Translations under genes and position numbers: made by a program
Origin: an uncultured Bacteroidales bacterium
GTDB taxonomy: Bacteria > Bacteroidota > Bacteroidia > Bacteroidales > Paludibacteraceae
Direction: 5' to 3'
Assembly (NCBI GenBank): GCA_946185835.1
Contig: CAMHKW010000002.1
Coordinates: 62,001-126,000 of the forward strand
Length of the DNA stretch: 64,000 nucleotides
In this document: positions 31,460 through 40,342 of the stretch, piece by piece
Layout: each line of letters starts with the position of its first letter
Numbering within the stretch: position 1 is the first letter of the stretch
Notes under the pieces: model-generated
Seen by the model: the letters and a program-made list of their open reading frames with translations, nothing else
Told to the model about the DNA's origin: nothing
Database searches by the model: none

Positions 31460-34418
31460 GCAGCTCGACACTTTTTCTAAATAACGAGTAGAAGTCGTGC
31501 GTTGACTCGAGCGGAAAAGCGAAGGTCAGCGTACGTTTGTTTTTGTCGGCGTCGGTCCAGAAGGTGGCAGCCGACACCTGTGTGTCGTGGTAACGTGCTA
31601 CTGTCTTGGCATTGTCGCCGTATGGTTTGAGTCCGTCCGGGTCTTCGCTGACCGTGATATTAGGGTCGGGGGTGACTTGCAGCTGTGTGGTCTGCGAATG
31701 TGAACCTAACGGTGCTCTGAGCACTATCTGTCCGTTGGTGGTGGCGTGTGCTGTGGCGAAGTCGGAGTGCAGGATGTCGCGAAGGAAGAGACGGTCGGCA
31801 TCGTTGTTCATGTCGCTGCCGATGTATGCTCCTGAGACGAGCAATCGTGACTGCGGGACGTCGGCATATCGTCGTAGCAAGTCTTGTAGCGGAGTGGGGA
31901 AGGTCTTGAAGTCGACAAGGGTCTTGATAGTGCCAAGCGAGGTCTCACGCTGTTTGCCGAGTATGAGGTCGACGAGTGTGTACTGCCTGAGTGCGTTGTC
32001 GTCGGTTTGTGGTCGGGAAAACAGGGCGTCGACACTTGTCGAGACGTAAGAGATGTGCATGTCGCTCAGAACATGTCCGTGCATTACCGGATAGTCGAAC
32101 ATATTACCTGCCATCACGGTGGTGGCGTAGTTGCCATAGCAACCGCCGGCACCGGTATTGTCGTCCGACTGCCATTCGAGGTCGCGACGGAACTCATACT
32201 GTGCACCTATATAGCATACGTCTTTCTTGTAAGGTACTCCGTAGCTTGAAGGGATGAATCCGGCATAGACAGAGTCGGCGTACGAGTCGGGAGCGGCAAG
32301 GCGTGTGAAGCCGTTGATGATGAGTGCGCACTTGTCGGTGTCGGGGTAGAGGCAAGCCGACAGTACTTCCGATGGCATCGAGATACCGCCGTCGTTGGCA
32401 GCCACGACGTAGAAGTCGTACTGTTTGCCGGGGGTAGGTGTGATGCTGTATCCGCAGGTGTTGACCATCTGACCGTTGTCCCAGTCGTTGTTGCCTTCGC
32501 GGGTATAGACGATGTAGTATTGTGCTTTAGCTGTGGGTTCGAGCGGGTCGTCTTGCGGTTGCCATGTGAGGCGCAGCTGCTTGGCGTGGCGGTCGATAGC
32601 AAAACTCTTGACCGGTAGGGGTTGCACCACGTATTGTTTGCCATATTGTTCGGCAAGGAACTTAAGCATACCTTTGTATATAGAGCGCGAGATGGCGAGT
32701 CTGACTCTTGGGTCGAGACCATAGCGCATGTCGGCGAAGTTCTGGTGCGAGAGCAGTTCGAGTAGCATAGCCGGCATCTTGGGGTTGCGTGACTCTGAGT
32801 AGGATGAGTTGAGCAGTTGTCGGCGTTGCCATTCGGGGGCATATAACGCCTGCATGTCGCCCACTATCTGGGTTTGCACTAAGTCGGCATAGTCCCGGGC
32901 AGCTAAACGTGAAGCGCCATTGGCGTAGGTGCGGTTTTTGTCGTTGTCGAAGTCTGTGTAGATGGCGAGTGTTCCGATGATGGAGTCGTTGGTTCGGCTT
33001 CCGGCATCGGAGTGGAAGGCGAGGAAGAGGTCTATGGGAATGCCCAGTCCCGGGGCATCGGGTATCACCTCGCTGCCTCCGGCAAGGTAGTTAGCCCACC
33101 TGCCACGTGAGGCGTAGTCGTCGATATAGTCGTTGTGGCTGAAGCTGAAGTTATATACCGAGTCGGGTATCCCTGAGTATTGCATGAAGTAGCGAGCACC
33201 TTCGAGCCAACGCGGGTAAGAGCTGGTATACGCTCCGAGTCGGGCTATAGAGTCGGCGAATAGCGAGTCGGCTTGAGAGATGACAGGTTGCTTCTGATGT
33301 AGCATGTCGTAGAGTGCTCTGTTGTCGGACGACTTGATGTTGTCGGTGATGAAGAGGTTGGGGTATCGTGCTACGCTACCCATGCCGCCGCCTACTTTGA
33401 TGGCATCGGAGGTGAGGGTACCGTTGTCGAGACTGCTGACCTCGACGTAGTTGCGGCGTGTGTCGGAGCCGAACCGGAAGGTCCCGAGGTATATCCATGT
33501 GCTGCCTCCCATGCGCTGGTTGACGTGGAAGTAGGTCGTTACACCTTCATGCATGACGGTATAGACAGCTTTCTCGGTGCTGTTGGGCAGTGTCTTGAAG
33601 GAGATATAGAGTGCGTAATCGTCGGTCGACGGCATAGAGATGCTGTATCGGAAGCTGCTTGCCGAGGCGTTGCCATGGTGGTAGCTGTATCCGCCCATGG
33701 TGAAGGGGTTCTGCTTCTCGAGCAGTGGAGCGGCGGGAATGGCGAAGCCGTCGGTGTTAGTCCGTTGCCAGCCGGCTGTCAGAGTGCAGTCGGTGTCGTC
33801 GATTACTACTTCTTGGCTGTGTGTGTCTCTCTCTCGAGACTGCAGCACTATAGCACCGGCATTCTCGAGCATAGGCACCAGCATGTTCATGGTGTAGGCG
33901 GTGGTGTAGACATCCTCGACGGTGGTCAGTATCTTAGCTCGCTGCCACTTCCAGAGGTCGAGTTGTTGGTTGTAGTAGATGCCATGGCTGCCATAGGTGG
34001 CTATATAACGCCCTTGTAAGCCGTTGGTGATATGTGCTTTCGATGACATGTCGAAGCGTAGCGGTGTGATATCGTGACGTGTGAAACGTGCGCCTGAGGC
34101 TCCGTGAACAAGCTCCGATATCTCACGTCCATCGGTATAAATGAGCACTTTGCCGTTGCTGTTGCCGAGTGTGAGCAGGCTCACCTGTTTGCGCATGAGC
34201 TCGATGGTCTGCTTGGTGAATGGCACGCAGCTGAGTTGTGGCGATGCGTATACTTCGATGTTTCTACCATTCTGTCGTATGCGGTTGACCTTTATGTGTC
34301 CCACTGCCGCCTCACGGTTAGCGATGGCGTTGAGAGTGTCGGCAATCTGCGTTTTGTTGAGTGCCATGAGCGAGGGCACCATACACAGAAGAACGAAAAA
34401 GAAAATGTGGCGTTTCAT
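31449..34418 (-). CDS. Golvesin C-terminal-like / amidase_3-like secreted protein
   Basis: A 989-residue exported protein of a Bacteroidetes family often annotated as xanthan lyase or golvesin C-terminal-like. Signal peptide 1-19 (ends LMA). A golvesin-like beta domain occupies about 225-345 (TMGGYSYHHGNASASSFRYSI, GGSTWIYLGTFRF, NYVEVSS). At about 430-575 there is an N-acetylmuramoyl-L-alanine amidase-like domain: NFSFSHNDYIDDY, LFLAFHSDAGS (zinc His) and AMLLELLSHQNFADMRYG (Glu). A fibronectin-III-like domain follows (about 605-700), then an unassigned C-terminal half. Likely acts on the envelope; substrate unknown. Single gene or with queA upstream (33 bp). Confidence 0.8.
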   Translation of the reverse strand: MKRHIFFFVLLCMVPSLMALNKTQIADTLNAIANREAAVGHIKVNRIRQNGRNIEVYASPQLSCVPFTKQTIELMRKQVSLLTLGNSNGKVLIYTDGREISELVHGASGARFTRHDITPLRFDMSSKAHITNGLQGRYIATYGSHGIYYNQQLDLWKWQRAKILTTVEDVYTTAYTMNMLVPMLENAGAIVLQSRERDTHSQEVVIDDTDCTLTAGWQRTNTDGFAIPAAPLLEKQNPFTMGGYSYHHGNASASSFRYSISMPSTDDYALYISFKTLPNSTEKAVYTVMHEGVTTYFHVNQRMGGSTWIYLGTFRFGSDTRRNYVEVSSLDNGTLTSDAIKVGGGMGSVARYPNLFITDNIKSSDNRALYDMLHQKQPVISQADSLFADSIARLGAYTSSYPRWLEGARYFMQYSGIPDSVYNFSFSHNDYIDDYASRGRWANYLAGGSEVIPDAPGLGIPIDLFLAFHSDAGSRTNDSIIGTLAIYTDFDNDKNRTYANGASRLAARDYADLVQTQIVGDMQALYAPEWQRRQLLNSSYSESRNPKMPAMLLELLSHQNFADMRYGLDPRVRLAISRSIYKGMLKFLAEQYGKQYVVQPLPVKSFAIDRHAKQLRLTWQPQDDPLEPTAKAQYYIVYTREGNNDWDNGQMVNTCGYSITPTPGKQYDFYVVAANDGGISMPSEVLSACLYPDTDKCALIINGFTRLAAPDSYADSVYAGFIPSSYGVPYKKDVCYIGAQYEFRRDLEWQSDDNTGAGGCYGNYATTVMAGNMFDYPVMHGHVLSDMHISYVSTSVDALFSRPQTDDNALRQYTLVDLILGKQRETSLGTIKTLVDFKTFPTPLQDLLRRYADVPQSRLLVSGAYIGSDMNNDADRLFLRDILHSDFATAHATTNGQIVLRAPLGSHSQTTQLQVTPDPNITVSEDPDGLKPYGDNAKTVARYHDTQVSAATFWTDADKNKRTLTFAFPLESTHDFYSLFRKSVELLTE

Positions 34419-34451
34419 GAAAGAAGTTTAGAGTTGGGTATTTAGAGTTGT

Positions 34452-35651
34452 CTATCTGCTTAGCAGCGAGCTGTCGCCATAGCTGAGGAAGCGGAAGTTG
34501 TGGTTGAGGGCGTAGTCGTATACCTTGTGCCAGTCGTCGCCGATGAAGGCAGATACCAAGAGTAGCAGAGTGCTCTTGGGCTGGTGGAAGTTGGTAATGA
34601 TATGGTTGACAATACGAAAACGGTAGCCCGGACGAATCATTATCTGTGTGGCGGCGTGGAGTGTGTCTTGACCTGTGCGGTCGAGGTAGCGGAGTATGTG
34701 GTCGAGGGCTACGTCGGCAGGCATGTCGAACTCTTTGTTGTAAGGGTAGAACTGTGTGACATCATGGACGTTGGTCTCATCGGGATTGAGGCTGAGCTGT
34801 TCGCCTATGAAATAAAGGCTTTCGAGAGTTCGCACGCTGGTCGTCCCGACGGCAACGATATGCCCTGCGTTGTCTCTTACCTGTTCGATAGCTTGTCGTG
34901 GCACTGCAATAATCTCGGTATGCATGGTATGCTCGTTGGCGTCAGCCGTCTTCACCGGTTGGAAAGTACCGGCACCTACGTGCAGCGTGAGTTCTGTTGT
35001 TTGGATACCTCTTTGTTTCAGGTCGCCCAGCACTTGCGGTGTGAAATGCAGTCCGGCGGTAGGTGCTGCCACCGAGCCGAGTATCTTAGAGTATACGGTT
35101 TGATATGTTGTCTTATCGCTTTCTTCGCTTTTGCGGTTGAGGTATGGCGGTATGGGTAGTTCGCCGGCAGCGTTAAGAATCTCGGCAAAAGAGGTGTCGG
35201 GTGCATCCCAACGGAATCCTATGACAGAGGTGTTGCCTGTGGTACTCAGCAACTTGGCATAGAGATGATGTTCTTTGCCTGCGAGGTATACGGGCATGAC
35301 AAGTTCTTCGTTTTTCCATTTCTTGAGGTTGCCTATCATACATTTCCATTCGATAGGTTCTGTTGACGAGAGGTTGAGTTGGTAGTCGTGTGGCATGAGC
35401 GGCTCAAGACAGAAGACCTCGATACGTGCTCCTGTGGCTTTGTGGAAGATGAGACGCGCTTGAATCACACGCGTGTTGTTGTATACTAACAGCGAGTCGG
35501 AGGGTAGGTAGTTGCCGATATTGAAAAAACGGTCTTCGCTGATGACACCTTGCTGATATACCAGTAGCTTAGAGTGATCGCGCTCAGGAAGCGGGTATTT
35601 GGCTATTCTATCGTCGGTAAGGGGATAGTCGAAATCAGAGATTGGAAGCAT
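34452..35651 (-). CDS. queA: S-adenosylmethionine:tRNA ribosyltransferase-isomerase QueA
   Basis: Catalyses transfer of the ribosyl moiety of SAM to preQ1 in tRNA, giving epoxyqueuosine. Signatures are DFDYPLTDDRIAKYPLPERDHSKLLVY at the N-terminus, SLLVYNNTRVIQARL, SVAAPTAGLHFT, LTLHVGAGTFQPV and a C-terminal NFHQPKSTLLLLVSAFIG. At 399 residues it is longer than E. coli QueA (about 356), as in other Bacteroidetes copies. The start is preceded by an inverted pair of palindromic repeats and a 16-bp tandem array instead of a recognisable promoter. Confidence 0.96.
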   Translation of the reverse strand: MLPISDFDYPLTDDRIAKYPLPERDHSKLLVYQQGVISEDRFFNIGNYLPSDSLLVYNNTRVIQARLIFHKATGARIEVFCLEPLMPHDYQLNLSSTEPIEWKCMIGNLKKWKNEELVMPVYLAGKEHHLYAKLLSTTGNTSVIGFRWDAPDTSFAEILNAAGELPIPPYLNRKSEESDKTTYQTVYSKILGSVAAPTAGLHFTPQVLGDLKQRGIQTTELTLHVGAGTFQPVKTADANEHTMHTEIIAVPRQAIEQVRDNAGHIVAVGTTSVRTLESLYFIGEQLSLNPDETNVHDVTQFYPYNKEFDMPADVALDHILRYLDRTGQDTLHAATQIMIRPGYRFRIVNHIITNFHQPKSTLLLLVSAFIGDDWHKVYDYALNHNFRFLSYGDSSLLSR

Positions 35652-35660
35652 GTTTTGTGG

Positions 35661-35775
35661 TGTTTAGAGTTTAGTGTTTGTGTTTAGAGGGTACGCCGGT
35701 TTGTAACCGGCGGATAGTAATACCTTGTTTGTTTATTAGCGCCAATTGCAAATTGGCGTACCCACAGCGCAGAGT
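35661..35775 (+). repeat. BIME-like inverted pair of palindromes, copy 1
   Basis: GGGTACGCCGG... (35689-35713, stem CGCCGGTTTGTAACCGGCGG) faces CGCCAATTGCAAATTGGCG followed by TACCC (35740-35763), so two related hairpins with GGGTAC/GTACCC ends point toward each other across a 26-bp spacer. A leading GTTTAGAGTTTAGTGTT segment (35662 onward) and the whole block recur at 36347-36460 with about 90% identity. This copy lies between queA and the 16-bp tandem array. Confidence 0.8.
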
Positions 35776-35841
35776 CTAAAGTCTCACAGCGCAGCGGTCT
35801 CACAGCGTAGCGGTCTAACAGCGCAGCGGTCTAACAGCGCA
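35764..35841 (+). repeat. Tandem array, about five copies of a 16-bp unit
   Basis: The unit is ACAGCGCAGCGGTCTA with small variations (the first copy has AGAGTCTAAAGTCT at its end; one has CGTAGC). It follows directly on the palindrome pair and ends 15 bp before the rlmH stop codon. The core CAGCGCAGCGGTCTAA is the same as in the 24-bp array on the other side of rlmH. Confidence 0.85.
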
Positions 35842-35855
35842 GCGGTCTAACATCT

Positions 35856-36326
35856 CTATTCATGATGATATGGTTCGGAGTTGATGATTGTCATTGCCCG
35901 ATAGAGCTGTTCGATGAAGAATAATCGGACCATTTGATGTGAGAATGTCATAGTTGACAGTGATAATAAGTCATTCGCACGCTCATACACTTCTTTTGAA
36001 AATCCATACGGACCTCCGACAACGAAGGTTAGGTTTCTGCCGTTGTTGAAGTGTTGCTGCAAGCGTTGTGCGAAGTCTACGCTGCGATATTGTTTGCCGC
36101 GTTCGTCGAGCAGTACCATAAAATGGTCGGCTGCGACGTTCTGAAGTATGAGTTGACCTTCTTTGACCTTTTGCTGCTCTTGGCTCATGTTTTTGGCATT
36201 CTTCAGTTCCGGTATGGTCTTCAGCTCAAAGCCCACATAATGTTGCAGACGTTTGGCATAGTCGTCAATCAAATCGGCGAGTTGGGGTTGGGTGGTCTTT
36301 CCGACGACAAGCAGGATGATTTTCAT
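35856..36326 (-). CDS. rlmH: 23S rRNA (pseudouridine1915-N3)-methyltransferase RlmH
   Basis: SPOUT-family methyltransferase modifying pseudouridine 1915 in helix 69 of 23S rRNA. Signatures are MKIILLVVGKT at the N-terminus, LLDERGKQYRSVDFA, NLTFVVGGPYGFSKEV (SAM-binding trefoil knot) and the C-terminal EQLYRAMTIINSEPYHHE. Length 156 is normal. Its borders are striking: each side carries a copy of the same palindrome pair followed by a short-period tandem array. Confidence 0.97.
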   Translation of the reverse strand: MKIILLVVGKTTQPQLADLIDDYAKRLQHYVGFELKTIPELKNAKNMSQEQQKVKEGQLILQNVAADHFMVLLDERGKQYRSVDFAQRLQQHFNNGRNLTFVVGGPYGFSKEVYERANDLLSLSTMTFSHQMVRLFFIEQLYRAMTIINSEPYHHE

Positions 36327-36346
36327 TATATAACTGACGTGTTTGT

Positions 36347-36460
36347 TGTTTAGAGTTTAGTGTTGGTGTTTAGCGGTTACGCCGGTTTTGGGTCGGCGGA
36401 CAGTAATACCCCGTTTGTTTATTAGCGCCAATTGCAAATTGGCGTACCCACAGGCGCAGC
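36347..36460 (+). repeat. BIME-like inverted pair of palindromes, copy 2
   Basis: GGTTACGCCGG (36375 onward; stem CGCCGGTTTTGGGTCGGCGG, partly decayed) faces CGCCAATTGCAAATTGGCG plus TACCC (to 36449). It is a direct repeat of 35661-35775 and starts 20 bp upstream of the rlmH start codon. Confidence 0.8.
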
Positions 36461-36590
36461 GGTCTAACCTCTCACAGGCGCAGCGGTCTAACCTCTCACA
36501 GGCGTAGCGGTCTAACCTCTCATAGGCGCAGCGGTCTAACCTCTCACAGGCGAAGCCGGTCTAACATCTCACAGGCGTAGCCGGTCTATA
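36449..36590 (+). repeat. Tandem array, six copies of a 24-bp unit
   Basis: Unit CACAGGCGCAGCGGTCTAAC plus CTCT, repeated six times with point differences (CGTAGC, CATAGG, CGAAGCC; the last copies ACATCT). There are no unique spacers, so it is not a CRISPR. It shares the core of the 16-bp array at 35.8 kb. The rest of the 521-bp gap to 36847 holds an AAGTGGGGAACTTTAGTAAT motif at 36683-36702 and a promoter. Confidence 0.85.
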
Positions 36591-36776
36591 TAATATGCGG
36601 TGCAAAGATAGTCATTATTTCTCGATTAGACAAGCGGCAGACTTTTTCTTTCTTTCAATTCGTCATTGATTTATGATAATTTAAGTGGGGAACTTTAGTA
36701 ATGTAGGTCAAACGAAATCAAGGGAACAGCAATCACTTGATGTTTCTGTTTTTAGTATCTCCTTTTTATTTGCATT

Positions 36777-36806
36777 TTCGTATTAGATATATTTTTTGTA
36801 TTTTTG
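36777..36806 (+). promoter_or_regulatory. Promoter for the SGNH-MBOAT operon
   Basis: -7 box TATTTTTG at 36799-36806; the best -33 candidate is TTCG at 36777-36780 with an 18 bp spacer, a weak match. Start codon 42 bp downstream. Confidence 0.55.
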
Positions 36807-36847
36807 CACGCTTTTCGTAAAATATATTTCTTCATTTCCCTTCAACT

Positions 36848-38428
36848 ATGCTCGATAGGCAGACAAAACGAAACTCGTGGCTTGTGGTAGCTCTGCTTGC
36901 TGCCGTGCTGTTACTGCTGCCGTTGTTGTCGTTTTTTATCCCTGTCGAAGGTGTTCGTGTGGCTTCTGTGACCATTCGTTTTGCCCGTCCTGACGATTAT
37001 CTCACTTTTTTTGCCGATTCGCCGACTGACACTGTCAGACAGCCGTCGGCAGAGGAGCTTGTGTCGATGCGTGTAATGGAGATGAAGGCGGCACGTGAGT
37101 CCGGTTTTGTCGATTTCTTCTCTAACAACGCCGCCCGAATCCGTTTCCCAATAGCACAGAAGCATTTAGTGGATACCTTATCAGGACTCGATACTATCGT
37201 TTACGTTACCGACTATGGTTATTTTGATGACTTTTATATGGCTTTAGACAGTGCTGTCGATCGCTCCGTCAATGTCATTCACTACGGTGACTCACAGATT
37301 GAGGAAGACCGCATTACGAGTTCTATAAGAAGTAGTCTGCAGTCCCGCTTTGGCGGTGGAGGGGTGGGGCTATTGCCGTTTAAGCATACCTACTATAACA
37401 TGACAGTGAGCGAGCAGCTTGAGGGAAACGCTGAGCGCTATTCGCCTATCAGCTACGACCGTACTGACCAGCGTATGTCGAACGTCTATGGTCCTATGCT
37501 GCAGGCGGTGGTGCCTTCTACGCCACTGTCTCTCAAGGTATTCCCGCGGAGAGGTGTCGACATCAACAGCCAGCATCGGTTCAATAGTGTGGTGGTAGTC
37601 ACCGGTAAAGCTAAGTTTGACATCAACGTCGACAACAACGAGAAGCGTAGGGTGGAGCAGAAAGATATTGCTTTCACTCGGTTTGTGCTTCCTGATACCG
37701 CTACAACAGTGACTGTGAATGTGAGCGGTTCGGGCGACCTTTATGGTGTGTCGTTGCAGAGCACTACCGGTGTCAGTGTCGACAATGTGCCGCTTAGAGG
37801 GTGTTCGGGTACACTATTTACACGTATCAGCGACAACGAGCTGAGTCGGTATTTCGAGTATCAGAATACACGGCTTATAATAATGGAATTCGGAGGAAAT
37901 GCGATGCCGGCGCTTAGCTCGCGTAGAGCAGTGACGCATTATGTGAAGAGGCTGGTAGAGAATGCTCGCAGGCTGTCGGAGATGGCACCTCAAGCCAAGA
38001 TATTGTTTGTTGGTCCGAGCGACATGGTCGAGCCCGGTAGTGGCACGATGCGTACTTATCCCATGCTGCCCGTGATGGACAGCATCGCCTGTGCGCAGTT
38101 CACCGAAGCGGGCTTTGCCTATTGGAGTATGTTCGAGGCTATGGGAGGTGCAGGTAGCATGCAACGGTGGGTGGCGGCATCACCTAAGCTGGCAGCCGCC
38201 GACTACGTTCATTTTACACGACAGGGAGCCAAGCAGATAGGAGCTATGCTCAGCGATGCCATAATGATGGGATACGATTTCTACAAACTACGCGGCATAG
38301 ATGCGGCAAAACTGAGTGTGATGTTCGATACCGATACTATATCACCCGACAGCCTCGACATCGACAGCTTGGCACTCAAACAAATAGAGCAGATGACGGG
38401 TACTTTCAATCCTGCTATTTCAGAATAA
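36848..38428 (+). CDS. Membrane-anchored SGNH/GDSL hydrolase-like protein
   Basis: Periplasmic acyl-ester hydrolase or transferase. An uncleaved signal anchor spans residues 10-32. The SGNH blocks are visible: block I HYGDSQIEED with Ser149, block III FGGNAMP with Asn351, and the catalytic dyad in AADYVHFT with Asp452 and His455. A beta-rich insertion (about 215-320, with FDINVDNNEKRRVEQ and VTVNVSGSGDLYGVSL) lies between the blocks. It stops 3 bp before an MBOAT gene. The pairing recalls two-component polysaccharide or peptidoglycan O-acetylation systems, in which the MBOAT moves the acyl group across the membrane and the SGNH protein places it. The acceptor is unknown. Confidence 0.85.
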   Translation: MLDRQTKRNSWLVVALLAAVLLLLPLLSFFIPVEGVRVASVTIRFARPDDYLTFFADSPTDTVRQPSAEELVSMRVMEMKAARESGFVDFFSNNAARIRFPIAQKHLVDTLSGLDTIVYVTDYGYFDDFYMALDSAVDRSVNVIHYGDSQIEEDRITSSIRSSLQSRFGGGGVGLLPFKHTYYNMTVSEQLEGNAERYSPISYDRTDQRMSNVYGPMLQAVVPSTPLSLKVFPRRGVDINSQHRFNSVVVVTGKAKFDINVDNNEKRRVEQKDIAFTRFVLPDTATTVTVNVSGSGDLYGVSLQSTTGVSVDNVPLRGCSGTLFTRISDNELSRYFEYQNTRLIIMEFGGNAMPALSSRRAVTHYVKRLVENARRLSEMAPQAKILFVGPSDMVEPGSGTMRTYPMLPVMDSIACAQFTEAGFAYWSMFEAMGGAGSMQRWVAASPKLAAADYVHFTRQGAKQIGAMLSDAIMMGYDFYKLRGIDAAKLSVMFDTDTISPDSLDIDSLALKQIEQMTGTFNPAISE

Positions 38429-38431
38429 GAC

Positions 38432-40327
38432 ATGCAGCAGTTCTTACATCACATATTATCATACGACCAAGCGTCGCCATTGCTGTTCACTCAGTTCTAC
38501 TTCTGGGCGTTTTTTGCGGTGGTGTACTTGGTTTTTGCGGTGATAATGAGTATTGGTGGCTGGAGTAACGGCAAGCGTCTGATGCGCAACACCTTCCTGC
38601 TGTTCGTGAGTTGGTTCTTCTACTATAAGACGTCAGGCTTGGCATTACTTATCCTGCTGTTTGTCACCTTGTCGGACTTCTTGCTTGCCCGACGTATCTA
38701 TTCTGCCAAGCAGCGGGGGCGCAATCACGCTGCACGATTCTGGCTTGTGTGCAGTGTGGCGATTGACTTAGGACTGCTCTGCTACTTCAAGTATCCTTAT
38801 TTCTTGACTAACATGCTTAACGACATGTTCGGCTTGCAGACGAAGGTGTTTGATGTGTTTGCATGGATAGGCAACGGCGGGAGCAGCTCCGGACCTTTCT
38901 CTGTCGATTCGATAATGTTGCCCGTGGGTATATCGTTTTATATCTTTCAGGTGATAAGCTATACGGCTGACGTATACCATGATCGTGTGAAACCTGTAAG
39001 TAATATCTTCGACTTCGGCTTCTATGTCAGCTTCTTCCCGCAGTTGGTGGCAGGACCTATTGTCAGAGCCAGCGAATTCATACCGCAACTCTATCGTCCA
39101 TTTGTCCTTACCCGCCGACAGCTTGGATTAGCGGTGTTCTGGATACTAAACGGTCTGACCAAGAAAATAATAATCTCCGATTATCTCGCTGTTAATTTTG
39201 TCGACCGCGTGTTCGACAATCCGTTGCTGTATTCAGGGTTTGAGAACCTGAGTGCTTTGTTTTTCTACTCGTTGCAGGTATATGCCGACTTCTCGGGCTA
39301 CACCGACATAGCTATAGGCGTGGCTATGCTGCTCGGCTTCTATCTGCCCAAGAACTTCAACTCTCCGTACAAGGCACCAAATGCGCATAATTTCTGGAAA
39401 CGCTGGCATATCTCTCTATCCCGCTGGTTGCAGACATACTTGTATATACCTCTTGGAGGCAACCGCAGTGCCGGCTTCGGTACGTATTTCTGGATTGTGG
39501 TGATTTCTGCCATAGCGCTCATCCTCACCGGTTCGTGGGTGGTGGCAGTCGTGCTGCTTGTTATAGCTTTAGCGATAGTGTTGGGGGCGGTATTTGTACC
39601 CGAACATAGGCGTAAGCTTTATGCAAACCTGAACTCGTTTATCACGATGCTGTTAGGCGGCTTGTGGCACGGTGCTTCGTGGAATTTCATGATATGGGGC
39701 GGACTGAACGGCATAGGCATCATTGTGTATAAGTTCTGGCGCGACATGTCGTGGCATTGGCGTATGTTAGCACTTACTCTGCTGACAGCTGTTGTAGTGT
39801 CGCTTTATTATTATTTCCCATCTCCGATACTGAGAGTTGGGGTGGTGGCTATGATAGTAGTGACAGCTGTGAGCATGGTACGTTATCTGTATTACTTGAC
39901 TCTGTTGTTGCGTCATCGTGCCGAAGGACCGGCTTGGACGCAGGCATTAGGTCAGGGCTGGGCGGTGTTGCTTACTTTTGTGTTTATCACGTTCACGCGT
40001 CTGTTTTTCCGCTCCGGCAGTAATCTCGACCCGGCTACTGCCAATCAGCAGGCATGGGAGACGGCTGTCAACATGCTCACGCAGATTGGTACGGCATGGA
40101 ACTTGCAAACGATAGCGGAGGTGCTACTCTCGTATGCTAATGTGTATGTGGCGTTTGCCGTGGGAATGATAATACATTGGATGCCCGATAAGTTCAAGCG
40201 CTGGTATAGAGTGCGTTTCGCGCTGATGCCACTTCCGCTGATGGCGATACTGATAGTGATAGTAGTCGTGATACTCTATCAGTTTGTGTCAGCCGACTTG
40301 CAAGCATTTATATATTTTCAATTCTAA
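38432..40327 (+). CDS. MBOAT family O-acyltransferase (AlgI/DltB-like)
   Basis: Polytopic membrane acyltransferase, 631 residues with about a dozen hydrophobic segments. Signatures: SISFYIFQVISYTADVYHDR-type block (VGISFYIFQVISYTADVY), FGFYVSFFPQLVAGPIVRAS, QVYADFSGYTDIAIG, NFWKRWHISLSRW (His326) and LWHGASWNFMIWGG, whose His413 is the catalytic residue. The insertion at about 355-390 (alternating Val/Ile/Ala) seems to be an extra membrane hairpin. It is coupled to the SGNH gene (3 bp) and followed by coaE after 15 bp. Substrate likely an exopolysaccharide, lipopolysaccharide or peptidoglycan sugar; sequence does not decide. Confidence 0.93.
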   Translation: MQQFLHHILSYDQASPLLFTQFYFWAFFAVVYLVFAVIMSIGGWSNGKRLMRNTFLLFVSWFFYYKTSGLALLILLFVTLSDFLLARRIYSAKQRGRNHAARFWLVCSVAIDLGLLCYFKYPYFLTNMLNDMFGLQTKVFDVFAWIGNGGSSSGPFSVDSIMLPVGISFYIFQVISYTADVYHDRVKPVSNIFDFGFYVSFFPQLVAGPIVRASEFIPQLYRPFVLTRRQLGLAVFWILNGLTKKIIISDYLAVNFVDRVFDNPLLYSGFENLSALFFYSLQVYADFSGYTDIAIGVAMLLGFYLPKNFNSPYKAPNAHNFWKRWHISLSRWLQTYLYIPLGGNRSAGFGTYFWIVVISAIALILTGSWVVAVVLLVIALAIVLGAVFVPEHRRKLYANLNSFITMLLGGLWHGASWNFMIWGGLNGIGIIVYKFWRDMSWHWRMLALTLLTAVVVSLYYYFPSPILRVGVVAMIVVTAVSMVRYLYYLTLLLRHRAEGPAWTQALGQGWAVLLTFVFITFTRLFFRSGSNLDPATANQQAWETAVNMLTQIGTAWNLQTIAEVLLSYANVYVAFAVGMIIHWMPDKFKRWYRVRFALMPLPLMAILIVIVVVILYQFVSADLQAFIYFQF

Positions 40328-40342
40328 CAGAAGACGATAGCC

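Noticed and set aside
35764..36590. Possible CRISPR array
   Set aside because: The 16- and 24-bp units are head-to-tail with no unique spacers and no cas genes; they are tandem repeats.
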